DNA from: Jaapia argillacea MUCL 33604
Taxonomy: Eukaryota > Basidiomycota > Agaricomycetes > Jaapiales > Jaapiaceae
Length of the DNA stretch: 64,000 nucleotides
Direction: 5' to 3'
Assembly (NCBI GenBank): GCA_000697665.1
Contig: KL197718.1
Location: 95,763-159,762 of the forward strand
The translations under genes were made by a program, and so were the position numbers. Positions within the stretch are counted from its first letter, which is position 1; each line of letters opens with the position of its first letter. A model generated the notes under the pieces. That model did no database searches. It was not told where the DNA came from and saw nothing but the letters and a program-made list of their open reading frames with translations. This document shows positions 21,201 to 32,761 of the stretch, in pieces.

Positions 21201-23557
21201 TTAGCTCGAGTAGCCCTGACCCTGTGGCAAAACGTATGGCAGGACCATTGCGCCATTCGTCCATTGACCCTGGTACTGCTGGTACTGTTGTTGCTGAGAC
21301 TGTGTCGACGACGACTGGTTTTGAGATTGAGCAGTAGCAGGTGGCGTGTATTGTTGGTAAGCAGGGTAGTGCGAGTGTGAGAGAGCGTGGGCAGGAGGGG
21401 TGGTGGTTGTGGGTGAGTTACCATTCGAGTTCGAGTTCGATGGTGGCGAAGGTACTCGGGGTGTCGATACACGGGAAGAGTCTCGGGATCCATCTCGTCC
21501 TCGACCATGAGCGTTCCGTAAACACTCGTGTTGGCCACTAGCGAGCAGGGCCAAACCGATCGCGCCATGATCGCCTGAATGTTGGTAATGATACCCTGTA
21601 ACACCAACTACATCAGACCAAAGCCGAAAGGCGATATGGAAAACCGAAGACTCACTCAGGCCGTTCATGTTCTTGTACCTTCTCTGACACTCGCCAACGC
21701 CACAAGCAAAAGGTCTCAACCTCCTCTCAGCCTCCCTCTCAACCTCCATCATCTCCCTCTCACTCAACTCCCCAACCCCACTGATACCCGCACCAGCAGC
21801 AGTCATCGCACTCATCGATGACATACCTGCTTCTGAGGGAGAAGCAATGTTCATCGTCCCCGATCCATACCCAGCTTGAAGCTGCTTCTCCTGCACCTTC
21901 TCCCGCAACACAGCCTGAACCTCACCCAACTCCTTCGCAGGACCAAAGTTACATGAGCCGTGGGTCATGTGGTACTTGAGACCGTTGGCTTGCTTGTAGC
22001 TCTTGTTGCAGTTCGGCTTGGGACAGCGGAAAGGCTTGGAGAGGAGGAGGGACGATGCGGGGCGAGAGAGCGTCGTACTGGCCTGAGGCTGGGATTTACT
22101 TGATGAAGCTTTCCCAGATGACTTGGATGTCGACGCGCCCGAAGATGAAGCGACGGTGGATGAAGATGACAAGTGTGACTTGGACGATCCAGATGTTGGC
22201 GATGACGTCCGTGATGACGAGGCCGCGCCTGGGAAGAACGTCGAACCGGGAGCGGGCGATCCCACCCTTGAGCCACTGGGTGTACTCACAGGTGTCGTCG
22301 ACGCAGAAAACAACAGCGCTGGAGGAACACAAACGTCGGTCACTCCGTTCGAACCGTTATCACCACCAAGCTCAAGCCCGTTAGTGTTATATTCACCATA
22401 GGGCGAGTAACCATTGAAAGCATCTTCCGCACCGAGACGAGTGCCGGCAGTCGAGAGATGTGAGTGAGACGAATTCTGTGCAGAACCTCGACGGGAAAGT
22501 GGGAAACCGTGCGTCTTGATACTCAGACCCGAATGGCCAACAACACCTCGCGACGTTGGTAAAACCGTGGTTGTGTCAAACGCTGATATGGGTGATGGTG
22601 AATTTGAGTGGGGGTGTATTTGACTGGGGATCAAAAGATGGGGGTGTTGTTGAACGGGAGTGGGAGATGGGGAAGGGTAGGCAGAAAGGGGTGTCGACAA
22701 TGGTGTATCCGGTGGTGTAGGTGCACCAGAAGACGGGGACGAAGAATCTAAATCGAGTTCCATGTCATCGGGGTCGAAAGGACCCGCATGGTATTGGTGC
22801 GCCTGCGCATTTTGAAGATGATGTTGCCCCAGATTTTGGTGGTGAGAGGGCTGGTTTTGGTGCTGCTGTTGATTTTGGTGCTGAGTCGCCTGCTGTTGTT
22901 GGGCATGATGTAATTGTGCCTGTTGCTGAACATGTTGCTGCTGGAATTGAGCAGCGACAGCAGTCGGATCAGGGTAATATGAAATAGGCTGTCCCTGAGC
23001 GTTAAGCTGCTGTTTAACTTGAAGGTGGGGCTGAGAGTAAGGATCGACAACGACAACGTGGCATTCCTCGAAATGTTCGAGGAGAGCGTGGAGGTCTGTC
23101 AGGTTGAGTCCGCAGCAAGTGTAATTGCGGCACTGCGGAGTACGCGTAAGCTCGTGAGTCATGTAATGGTTGGGGGAGGGACGTACGAGCTCGTCCTCCC
23201 TCTCGTGAATATTGAAAGCGTTGAGCATGGAACCGCGGTCACTCTCTACTGAGGACGACATTTTCATGCACTTAAACTCTGTAGGACTGACAGAGCGAGC
23301 GGTAAATAAGACGAGAGACATGGAAACGATGGGAATACTCACTCTAAGGGCCCCAACAGTTGACCTGGCGACACACCAGGATAGAACCTGCTCCCAAAGG
23401 AACCTGCTCTCCAGGAGAGCGGTGATCCCAAGACATGGCGAGTATATGAAGCAGGGTTGAAAGAACCGCTGCTGTTGCCAGTAAATGAGCCAGAGATCAT
23501 GGAGATGTCTTCGTTTGCGGAGGAGGGGAGAGCGATGGGTTGTGAGGTCGCGGCCAT
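21201..23557 (-). CDS. C2H2 zinc-finger regulator, SFP1-like
   Basis: Resembles fungal Sfp1, a nuclear regulator of growth and ribosomal genes. Exons 23343-23557, 23187-23286, 21656-23132 and 21201-21595 total 2187 nt (728 aa). The order is: an N-terminal region with GSFTGNSSGSFNPASYTRH and RAGSFGSRFYPG; a first C-C-H-H motif (CRNYTCCGLNLTDLHALLEHFEEC); a long Gln-rich stretch (23 Gln/His-rich blocks around 22800-22960 nt); a Ser/Pro/Thr-rich region; then the paired fingers CPKPNCNKSYKQANGLKYH and CGVGECQRRYKNMNGLRYHYQH. The second finger is joined across an intron. Introns 2 (54 nt) and 3 (60 nt) are stop-free and in frame, so unspliced forms stay open. If the first exon is wrong, the start would be the ATG at 23262. 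Confidence 0.85.
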
Positions 23558-26500
23558 GGCAGCGTAGTAGTTTGGGTCGGAGAAGTCAAGAGGATAGTAA
23601 AAGGATTCCAGGATGAGATATTATATGGAACAGATATGGGTAGATGGTTGCACAGCAGGAGACAGGAAGATGTAGAGACAGCGAACAGCAGACAGACAGG
23701 GAGCGCAAGTGGTTCCAGAAATCATTGGCCGTGCTTCTTAAGCGAAGTTCCGACGGGGGCCAAGTCGCCGGTGATTGGCTGGATCCAGTCGCCCGTGAGA
23801 ACCTTCCTCCTCGCGTGCTCGAGCTCTCGCTTAAGGTCTAGGTTTATCCATCGGCCCGATCACAAATCCGAAATAAACATAAATAAACATGAATTGGCTG
23901 TCATAACGTAATACCGAACTTCTGTAACACACCATCCACCCGGTTCTCGGAAGCTTGATTGCCGTTGCGTTGCCTGCCTCCAGGCGAGCCTTGGCTTCGA
24001 AATCAAGATCCAAGAACCGATGCTGCACTGGATTCAAATACGAATCGTTCGATTTCTCATGTAACGGATCTATAACTCTATTCGTGAGGGGGCTATGCAA
24101 CTGCACTCCAAGACGCCAGCGGCAGCGTGTGCAGAGCGGCCAACCACGCAAATGAACAGACGCTGGTGGGCTCGCTCCGTTCTGAGCACTTCCAACCATG
24201 GAGCCGTGACGCGGGCTATGCCGGTCGCTAATCCAACATTCCCTCTCGTTCGGGGAGTCGGTCTCCTCGATCTCCATCATCTCCAATTCTGGGCTGACAT
24301 GAATTCGGAGATGATTGGAGGTCGGAATCTTCTCTACGCTTCCATGTCCGTCTGAGGAGTTTGCCCACCGCAGCTCCCCCTTCCTGTGCAAGTAACTGCT
24401 CTCCCACACAACCTCACCATGACCGTAGACTTTCCCAGAACCCGATTCTGCCTAGCGTATATAATCTAAGCACCCTTCACTTGCAGCGGCGAAGATGCCG
24501 CCTTACGTTGCAGCTCGTGTGCGCCCCTTATTCACCGAGACGGCCATCCCCAACCCTCCTTAACCACGAGTCCCCAGCTCATTTGTTTACCCCGATTGCG
24601 TATCGGCCGCCCCTGATGATACGTGTATCACTTCCATTACAATCCTACCCTCGTGTACAACATGAATGAACGCCGCCAGCCTAAACATCGCACTGACCTG
24701 TCCATCGGACTCGTGCCTTTGTACCCACAAAGGTATACACTTTGTCCTTACCCCCAACCACAACTTGTCAACGCTGAATTCACATCGCCGAAGACCTTTT
24801 CGTTCCAAGTCCACCCCGATAACACAACTGCATCCGTGATCTATATGGGGCTGTCAACACTCGTCGTCGTGAACCGACGCCGTCACCCAACTGGTACCCT
24901 CAAACGCTTTCGTTCAAGCGCTCGTACTATATCCATGTGCTAGTACAGGTTTTCTGATCCTTGATCGGAGTTCCTGGATCCTATCCATGTCTAGTAGTTC
25001 GCGAACTGAACAAGTAAATGGACTCTCCACAAGCTGTCGACTTTGCTTGCTATTGCCTCCATATTCGCGCTCTCTTCGACCTCCGCGAAGGTTAAGGAGA
25101 CTCCCGTTCGTGGTTTGGGTGCATCAACGGTGAAATATCCCAACTTCTTAGATTCAAACAGTGGCTATCCTGGGTCGAAGAAATTCTCTTCCAATCTTCA
25201 GTGGGCAGCGTGGTTGTTGCAGGGGTTACCCGTGTTCGCTTCGGGAGCCTTCCTCCCTCTCAATCCCGTTAGGATCGTTGGTCATCATGATCACTGCACC
25301 GTTACTTCGATGTGTACACCCATATACCGTGCCGGGCTTGAATGCGGCATGCATCCCCAAGGACTTTGCCAATCCCAGGATCCCTGCCCCCCGGAAGTTT
25401 GAAATTCTCATTCCGAGCTTCCACACGCCTCATTCCGTTGAATGGTAGCTGGCCATTTCAACCACCCCATCACCTCCGTTCCCCACCAGCATCTGTGAAA
25501 ATGCCAAAAGTCGCGTGATCGCCACACCACAGAACAACGAGGGTCAGTGACCGATTACTAGTGCCACACAACCGTTGAGGTCCACATCCCACATTTCCAA
25601 TAACTACTTTACCGCCCCTCAAACAGCAAGGCAAGTCAATCGCAAACACATCATAATCACGCATCCATCCGGAAAGTCGAAGCCAGGAGTTTCAGCTGAT
25701 AACCTTTTGGGTGGTATCGTGGTAGGCATCGTGCATAGAGTATGCATATGCAGATCCCTGTGATTCGTTCGACTCGGAGTCTTCAGAGATCGATCGTAAT
25801 CCTTTCATGCTGCATTGCAATCCTTGCGCCGATTCTATGCGTGATTTCCAATCTTTCGATAGAGGGTCGATGGTTGACTTCATTCCTCGAGAGGCTCGAG
25901 GCTGGAAGGAACTGGATGAAGAGATCGCCTACCTCGAAAGCACTAAGCCGAGGATCTGGTGGATCATAGAAACACCAACCCCCAACGCAAACCTATACTT
26001 AGGTTTGAAGCAACCTCGAAGTCCCCTCGTTTTATGCTCGTCGTCTAGTAGTCCTTATAGCTAGTGATGCTCGATTTGGGTGGTAGAGTACTTGTGGTGG
26101 CGTTAGTACGCTGGAGTCTGTTTTAGCGTTCGTGCTGCAAGCGCCTTGCCTTCAATATAGTTAGGCTCGTACCCTCCGTGTACTCAACACTGCTAACGTC
26201 CAAACCACGGATCATCGTCTCTCTACTAGCATTCCATCTTGCCTTAGTCGTCAATCCGTAGCAATGAGGCACCCTTTTCGCCGAGTTAGTTTCTCACACC
26301 ACTTTCAATCAAGGTTCATCCTCGGATCCAGTATGCCAATATCTCAATCTGCACACTCACCGTCGACCCACCTGAGCCATCGCTCCTCGTAATCCATGGC
26401 TTTCCCTGAGCCTTCCCACCCTGCCAATGTAAATCAAATCGTCGTCTATATCTTGCGTTTGATTCTTGGGCCACCTGGCAGAATCACCTTCACCTATGCA

Positions 26501-27096
26501 TTTGGTACGCATACGTCATCGGTTGGGTGGTAGGACGGGTAGAAGTGTTCTTGCATCGCCAATCCGGGTTTTGTGGGATGTTGCTGTCGTGTCTGATACT
26601 TCGATGTGATGCCACGTGAAGAAGTCTCCGTGTTCTTTCCGAAGAATTCAGACTAGTAAGTATCAATGTCGTCAGTCGCACCAGAGGGATTCTTGACGCC
26701 ACGTCGACCGTAGGAAGAAGCGAGAAATAATCGGCCCCCCGTTGGTATGCGCGCCGCAGGCATGTCGCGTCCGTGTTCAACCTCCACCCAAGATCCACCA
26801 TGGTAAGTCACGCTTCAGCTCCCCCGACTGTGCAAGTACTCAATATGCACGATCGACAGCACCAACGCTCAATTTGCGCACTTTGAGTTTACTGCCGAAT
26901 TTCATCCTCCCTTCACACTACATTTGACCTTGTTGAGTACTCCCCAGGACCCTTGTCCTTCCATACGTACGCTCTCAGCTGTGTACGCGGCACACGGGTG
27001 CAGTTATCGCACTGAACAATATGAATAACCACCCCAATAGGTTGAGAGTTGAGCCGATCTCAACCTTAACCTCGTTGAAATTCGTGCTCTTGCGAG

Positions 27097-27115
27097 ACAG
27101 CGACAGCGACAGCGA
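27097..27115. repeat. GACAGC tandem repeat
   Basis: Three perfect GACAGC units lie in the gene-poor region. Confidence 0.5.
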
Positions 27116-28093
27116 TTTGTCAAAGTTGGTGAATGGTACGGTACGTCATCACTACTAGCCCACCCCCCTTGTTCTTGCTTTCAATTTCCGCTGGTCACCC
27201 ATCCCAGCACTTGCCTCCGTTTGATGAATTTGATATTTTGTGGTGGTCCTCGCCGTTGATTGCGATCCTTATTTATCGAGCCTCCTGAATATTGGAATTT
27301 GACATTAGGACAGGGTCTTGAAGCGACAGGATGAGACTTGATAGTTCGCCGAGCAGGATGGAGACCTTACTGGTCAGCTTCATTATACCTCAAGCCGCTC
27401 TCATTGCCAGCTCGACATCATCACGGCGAAGTGTCAACACTCTACAAGATGCCCGTGGTGTTTCGTTTTGGCGGAGATATGTCAGAGCATGTATCACGCC
27501 CGTAACATCCGGGAAGAACCTTCCGAAAGAAAACATGGATGTTGTGGTCGGTCGAATAATATGGTGACTCTCGCTTGTACTCCTGATCTGCAGATAGCAC
27601 ATCCCTTTGCTTCTTTGCCCCTTCCCATCTCAACTTCTCGATTTGTCTTTACCTTTCCCCAGGCGAGGTTTGAGTTTTGTTGGGTATTGCAGCCAAGCAC
27701 TCGGCGGCGTCTGGATTGTATGACGTCTCGAGGTGATTGTCATCTGTTTTCAATTTGTGCTATTTGATATTCGATATCGTGAGTCTGCACCCCTCGCGAT
27801 GCACCATTCGCCATCTCCCCAGGGCTACTTCAGAGGAAACCAAGCGCCAGTGGAGTGCGGAACCTAGTCACAGTCAACTCTCCAAATTTCTTCATCTCAC
27901 CCTCTACCTAATTCCTTCACGGCTTTGGGCTGTTCGCCAAGTGACAATGTCGCTGCCTTTGCTAATCCACCCCATCTCTGATCCTCATGTCCCTCCACAC
28001 AGACTTGACTTACCTCGACCTTTCTACCCTCACTTCTGGTGTTGAATACAATCCGTACGTCATTTCTATATAATTACTGCCGAAAATTCTAGC

Positions 28094-28113
28094 GTTCATT
28101 AAAATTAATGAAC
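28094..28113. repeat. Perfect 20-bp palindrome
   Basis: GTTCATTAA and its complement TTAATGAAC are separated by two A bases (arms 28094-28102 and 28105-28113). Confidence 0.7.
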
Positions 28114-29979
28114 AGTGAAGAACTGTGATATGGATAACATCTGCACCACAACCCCGGCTCACTCCTTCCCTCTCCTTACCGCTGCGAACTCATGGCGCTC
28201 TATAATCCCCCTTCTCAGGTTTCTGTTCTTTCGTGATTGGCCATGAAAGTGAGTAGCCGGGTTGAACTTGATCCCATGAATTATTGATTGACGAAACTAA
28301 TCACACACTAATTAGCATTGCCTCCGTGCGCAAGCAAGTCCTTATAGGTCCTTATTCACCGGTGGGTGCGACTTCTGACCAGGCTTCTTGTGAGGTTTTG
28401 CGCCCACAAGCCCTGAATACCCATATACGTGATTATTGATCTCCTTCCAATTCTTTCGACTATCTGATAAGTCTCCCAATAGTTTGTTGGGTTCTGAAGA
28501 GCTGCTGTGTGTGTGGATCAAGGAACGGTCCGTGTCGGTCGAAAGAATTGTGGGCCAAACCCACTCGTGGGTTGCGTAATCCAGTTAGCGGGAGAAGGAA
28601 CCGCTCGGTCGCATTCCCTTTGTCGCATTTCCTTTGTGTCGCCAGCCCAACTTCGCGACCAGAGGACCCTGCGCTATCCTTTGTTGTGAGTTGTATGATC
28701 ATCGGTAGAGTCGGAACCCTTACTGTATCAACCTGAGGTCATCGGTTTCTTTGCGATTCGTAAGTGCCATGAACCATGCCATCACTCTATTCCGAAGATC
28801 TCACGAATGGGACACCCTGATTTATTGCTCTTAAAGCGGTCCGAGCCTACTTCGCCCTCTGCAAGAGCTCCTCGCGGTCCGCTTTCATGAGACTCCCGAG
28901 GTGCAGCTATCCTCTGTCAGCAAGATGTTTCATTACCGTACAGTTCTACTACGGACAGCGTGTGGATTAGTGGACCGCCGGAAAGTTGCCAGAATCCCGA
29001 CGGCTTCAGCACCTTTAGGTGGGCGAGGATCCACTTGTGAAGAAGATTAGATCCAAACAAGGGGAATCTATATCTGTCTCGAAGTCCCCTCGGTCCCGAG
29101 CACATGCCCTCATGGCCCTCCAAGCGCCCGTGATCGGGTTTCATCTATGCCTTCCGTGACACTTTCAAGATGGTGTGCCTAACCCGTTTGCGCAGAATTC
29201 AACACCAAAAGCGTTCCTCGCTTGAGGATAGATAGGGCGACCAGAGTTGCGGGGTAGGTACCATCATCTTCGGTGGCTTGTGTTCGATTTACGATCGAGT
29301 TCATTCTCAAAGGCCATCAAGGGCCATCCATTCGCTGTATAAGTATATAGCAACCTCGAGCCGCCGTTCATTTCCCATTCCGTTGGGTTACTTCTGGACT
29401 TCATCATGAAGGCGTCCTCTCCATTGCTTGGAAGTAACCGTGCTGCATTTTCGTTCCAGGGTCGCCCTGTGATGGATATCACAAGCCTCTACTTCTCCAC
29501 TGCCCGTGCATACGCAGCAAGCGCGGGCAACTGCCTGTATGGACTTAGTAATCATCCTCCAAGATATTAACCCACACTGGCCGAGAGATAACGGACGAAG
29601 ACGTAATCATGAGCGCTTAAACCAGCTACCTCGTCTGTCAAACTCTAACAGCTCTCTCGATGGCGCACCGACTGGAACTTCATATACCCACTCTCAGCCC
29701 AACGTCACCCTTCCGATGCGGTGGGCGCCCAAGGCATTTCCTCATGGACAGACTGTATGAATCTCGGAAGCAGTCGCTACTAGGCTTCTATGTATCGGGT
29801 GGACGAAGGCGATGGATATTCCGACCATCTCGCGAATGCTTCAAAGATCCAGTTCGTTCTGGTACTCCATTCTCGCTAGCGGGGCAGGGTAAGTTTCATC
29901 CACAGGGTGTTTGGTGACCGTTACGTCCGATATGGAACATTCTCAGCAGGAGGCGGGTCTGCGACGGCCTGGTATGTCC

Positions 29980-30014
29980 AACGAAACTAAGGCAGTTGGC
30001 GAGTTAGTTTCGTT
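29980..30014. repeat. Perfect 11-bp inverted repeat, 13-nt loop
   Basis: AACGAAACTAA at 29980-29990 pairs with TTAGTTTCGTT at 30004-30014 across a 13-nt loop. Confidence 0.75.
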
Positions 30015-30378
30015 ATCACCTTATCAATATTCCTGGTAGTTTGTACCCACCAGTGTCACAAATATGCTCGTCTCGAGCATCTACACCCCCCTCGTGGTGT
30101 CCGTTGCTTTCGCAGGAGTGCCTATGGATCCTTTGCCACAAGTCTCGATGCTTCGAGAGACATACCTCCGATAGGACAAGAGCATGGTGCGCTGAACGGT
30201 GATTGGTTCGTAGGTATTCTGGAGTGCATCAGCACGTTCAACATTGAATCATCGTCGATGTGCACTAGACATCGGAGAGCCATCTCACCGAACGATACGT
30301 ACGGTCGTGGAGTCGCACTGCACTGCGAGGCAGTGGCGGGCGGATTTCGGCATTTACCGAACTGGTTTGTTCGGCATT

Positions 30379-30409
30379 GCACCGCCACCGCGACTAGCGG
30401 TGGTGGTGC
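30379..30409. repeat. GC-rich hairpin, 13-bp arms, 5-nt loop
   Basis: GCACCGCCACCGC (30379-30391) faces GCGGTGGTGGTGC (30397-30409). One of 13 pairs is a G-T wobble when drawn as RNA on the plus strand. The short loop makes this a strong predicted stem. Confidence 0.75.
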
Positions 30410-30432
30410 TCCCCCCAGAGCCCTATCGGCTA

Positions 30433-30493
30433 CCGGGTAGTGGAACATTCGTTACACTTCTCGCAAGTAGCATAAGCATACGACACTACCCGG
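30433..30493. repeat. 10-bp inverted repeat flanking 41 nt
   Basis: CCGGGTAGTG (30433-30442) is complementary to CACTACCCGG (30484-30493). It starts 23 nt after the GC-rich hairpin. Confidence 0.65.
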
Positions 30494-31621
30494 AGACCCG
30501 CTGAAAATTTGTTGATATGAGTTCATCGGGTGTGTTTCTCTTCATCAGCACTGCTGCGGCCGACCAACTGAAGAAATTTCCAGGTCTTCCCTTGCCATAG
30601 CTCAGAAATATTGCGCAGTGAGCGGTATTGAGAAATCCCCGAAAAAATCAAGGGCTTGTGGTCGCTCCCCCTCGGAAGATACCCTGTGAAGATGATTCCT
30701 ATGGCATCTCGCTGGATCTCGAAAAATGAAATGGCATGGCAAAGTTTCTTTTTCGTGGGTCCTTCGCCGGATCCCTTTAATCTGCGTTGACCTTGATTTC
30801 TAGCGATTTGAACTTTGCTTCCATAGCTTTCGCGGTTCGGGGGCCACGTCAAGACGAGACAAATTGTCAGCAGTGTTGGTGCCCATATGTCCCCTTCAAT
30901 TGATTATCTCATCTTCACCCCCCCGCTTCGACCTCTCAAGTCGTCATTCATCCAGGGCAAATCGATCCGGCAGAGTCTCTTCCGAGAAAGTTCTATGCAG
31001 TGATAATCATGGTTCTTTCCTTATCCTTCGGTCTCAGGCCTCTCGCCTGACCACCTTCGTCACTTTTACATTCTCGAGACGGGTGTTTCCATACATGAGG
31101 CATCCCTCAGGCTTCAGTCGAAGAACTTATCGAAATGGAAGATATCCAGGTCGCGCGGATGGTCCCAAGTCGTAGGAGTTTCGCCTGTGACCCTGCGGGA
31201 AAATTTGTTTCGCGGAGGCACATTCCAGTAGATTCAAGCTAGCCTCGTTTGACCAACACCAATTGCTCAAGGCCCGTGCCATATTTTCGCCCCTTGGCAA
31301 CACTTCGCCGCTAGCTTCCATGTCACCAGGTTTCAATCTATCCCTCGCTGGCGTCTTGTTCCGATGCCGAATGCCTCTCCTCTTCGGCCAGACTAGGGTC
31401 GACAATCACCACATGATCTCCCACCCAATATTGGAGTCTCGGCGAATCAACCCACGGTCCTCCAACGCTGCTTTGAAGCGTCCCTCTTGATACCTATGCC
31501 TACCCCAAAAGGGGTAGCTCTGTCCATGGCCGCAGGTTATCGCCCATCGCCCGCCGACGCACAACGGGGGCCAGCTTGAGCAGCGTCCACCGCGTCCTAC
31601 ACCTGGCCGTTTTTGTTTTCT

Positions 31622-31657
31622 ACCACCACCGCCGCCGCCGCCACCACCACCACCACT
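31622..31657. repeat. CCA/CCG trinucleotide repeat
   Basis: A run of about 12 CCA and CCG triplets. On the minus strand it is GGT/GGC and would read as polyglycine, but the surrounding frame has no other coding character. Confidence 0.7.
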
Positions 31658-32761
31658 CGTCTGCAATTTCCCCGCTCTGTTTGGTTTATCATCTGTGAGT
31701 CGCTATAACCACACACCACACTCGATGCCTTCTCTACTGCGCCTTGTCTTTCGAATAGCCGTCCATGGCGAGACGACTATCCTCATCTCAAATACCCGAG
31801 AAGCTACACCCCCGACTTTCCAAAGTAGTCAACGGGGAGAATACTCATGCCACCCACCGCGCCCCCCGGTACGCAATCGCTACCCCATATACCACTGCAG
31901 CCACACATCCGAGGCTAACTCTAGTCCCACACGTTGGGAGATCGGCCACCATCACACCCGCAAGCGGCCCGCTACAACCAGGCTTCCACTACTCTGGCTC
32001 GCTACTTCCATGACCATCAACCTGACACCAACACCCCTCGCCACGTAACTTGACACACGCTCATGGCCGAGCCAATACTGCCGTACCGCACTCAAAGGGG
32101 GTAGGGGTCAGCTTCGAAGTAAGGTCTACCTTCCTTCGCTGGGTCTATGTCCGCTCATTTTATTTCGGAGGAGCGTTTTCTGGTCCAGAAAGTACCAAAG
32201 TTAGCCCGTATCCCGCTAACTTCCCAGAAACCACCCAGTGTCGCTCAGCGCGGAATCCTACAGTTGCAGAATGTCTGTCCCTGAAGTTGCGTCTACCCCG
32301 GCCGACTCAATCCCCGGTGCCTTACGTATTGGCGGAATGCATCGCACCATCTGGTGAAGTGCCGGAGAATGCTGCCCAATCGCTCGTCCTTATGGTTACT
32401 TGTGTTTGCGTCACTGACTATCCAACGACTTGGCTGCGTATATTATGTGCGAGTCGTCTCCAATTATACTGCGGGAGGAATTTTAGGTCAACCGTTAATC
32501 ACTAGGAGGACCCGATGTTCTATCCGCACTTTGTGATACCCTTCTCTATGCTGTGCAATGTCCCTCCCTGTCACGTCGCATCGCTTCCAGACTTGGTCGC
32601 TATGCTTGGTGGATGAGAAATTGATCATCGAAGCAATCACTTCCTAGCACCCCACGGCGATGGTTCGCCAAAATAATAGTACGACAAGTAAGAGTAAGTG
32701 TCGGCTTTGAAGAGCCATAAAGAGCCATAAGTTATTCAAGCGTGAAGGTGAAGGCCTCCTA

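Larger units (their letters stand above)
23558..32761. other. 9.2-kb gene-poor region
   Basis: Neither strand holds a frame with a recognisable domain. The longest frame (23831-24409, minus) looks random in composition. I see no reverse transcriptase, transposase, terminal repeats, tRNA or rRNA. The region contains several inverted repeats (28094-28113, 29980-30014, 30379-30409, 30433-30493), a GACAGC repeat and a CCA/CCG repeat, and a TATATAA box at about 24459-24465 with no assigned gene. It may be regulatory or non-coding RNA sequence, or decayed mobile DNA. Confidence 0.5.

Noticed and set aside
23831-24409. 192-aa open frame on the minus strand
   Set aside because: Composition looks random, no domain or splice-consistent extension was seen, and it lies in gene-poor DNA.
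31406-31666. Glycine-rich 86-aa frame on the minus strand
   Set aside because: The glycine run comes only from the CCA/CCG repeat; the rest of the frame has no coding character.
23558-32761. LTR retrotransposon or DNA transposon in the gene-poor block
   Set aside because: No reverse transcriptase, integrase or transposase motifs and no paired terminal repeats were visible.
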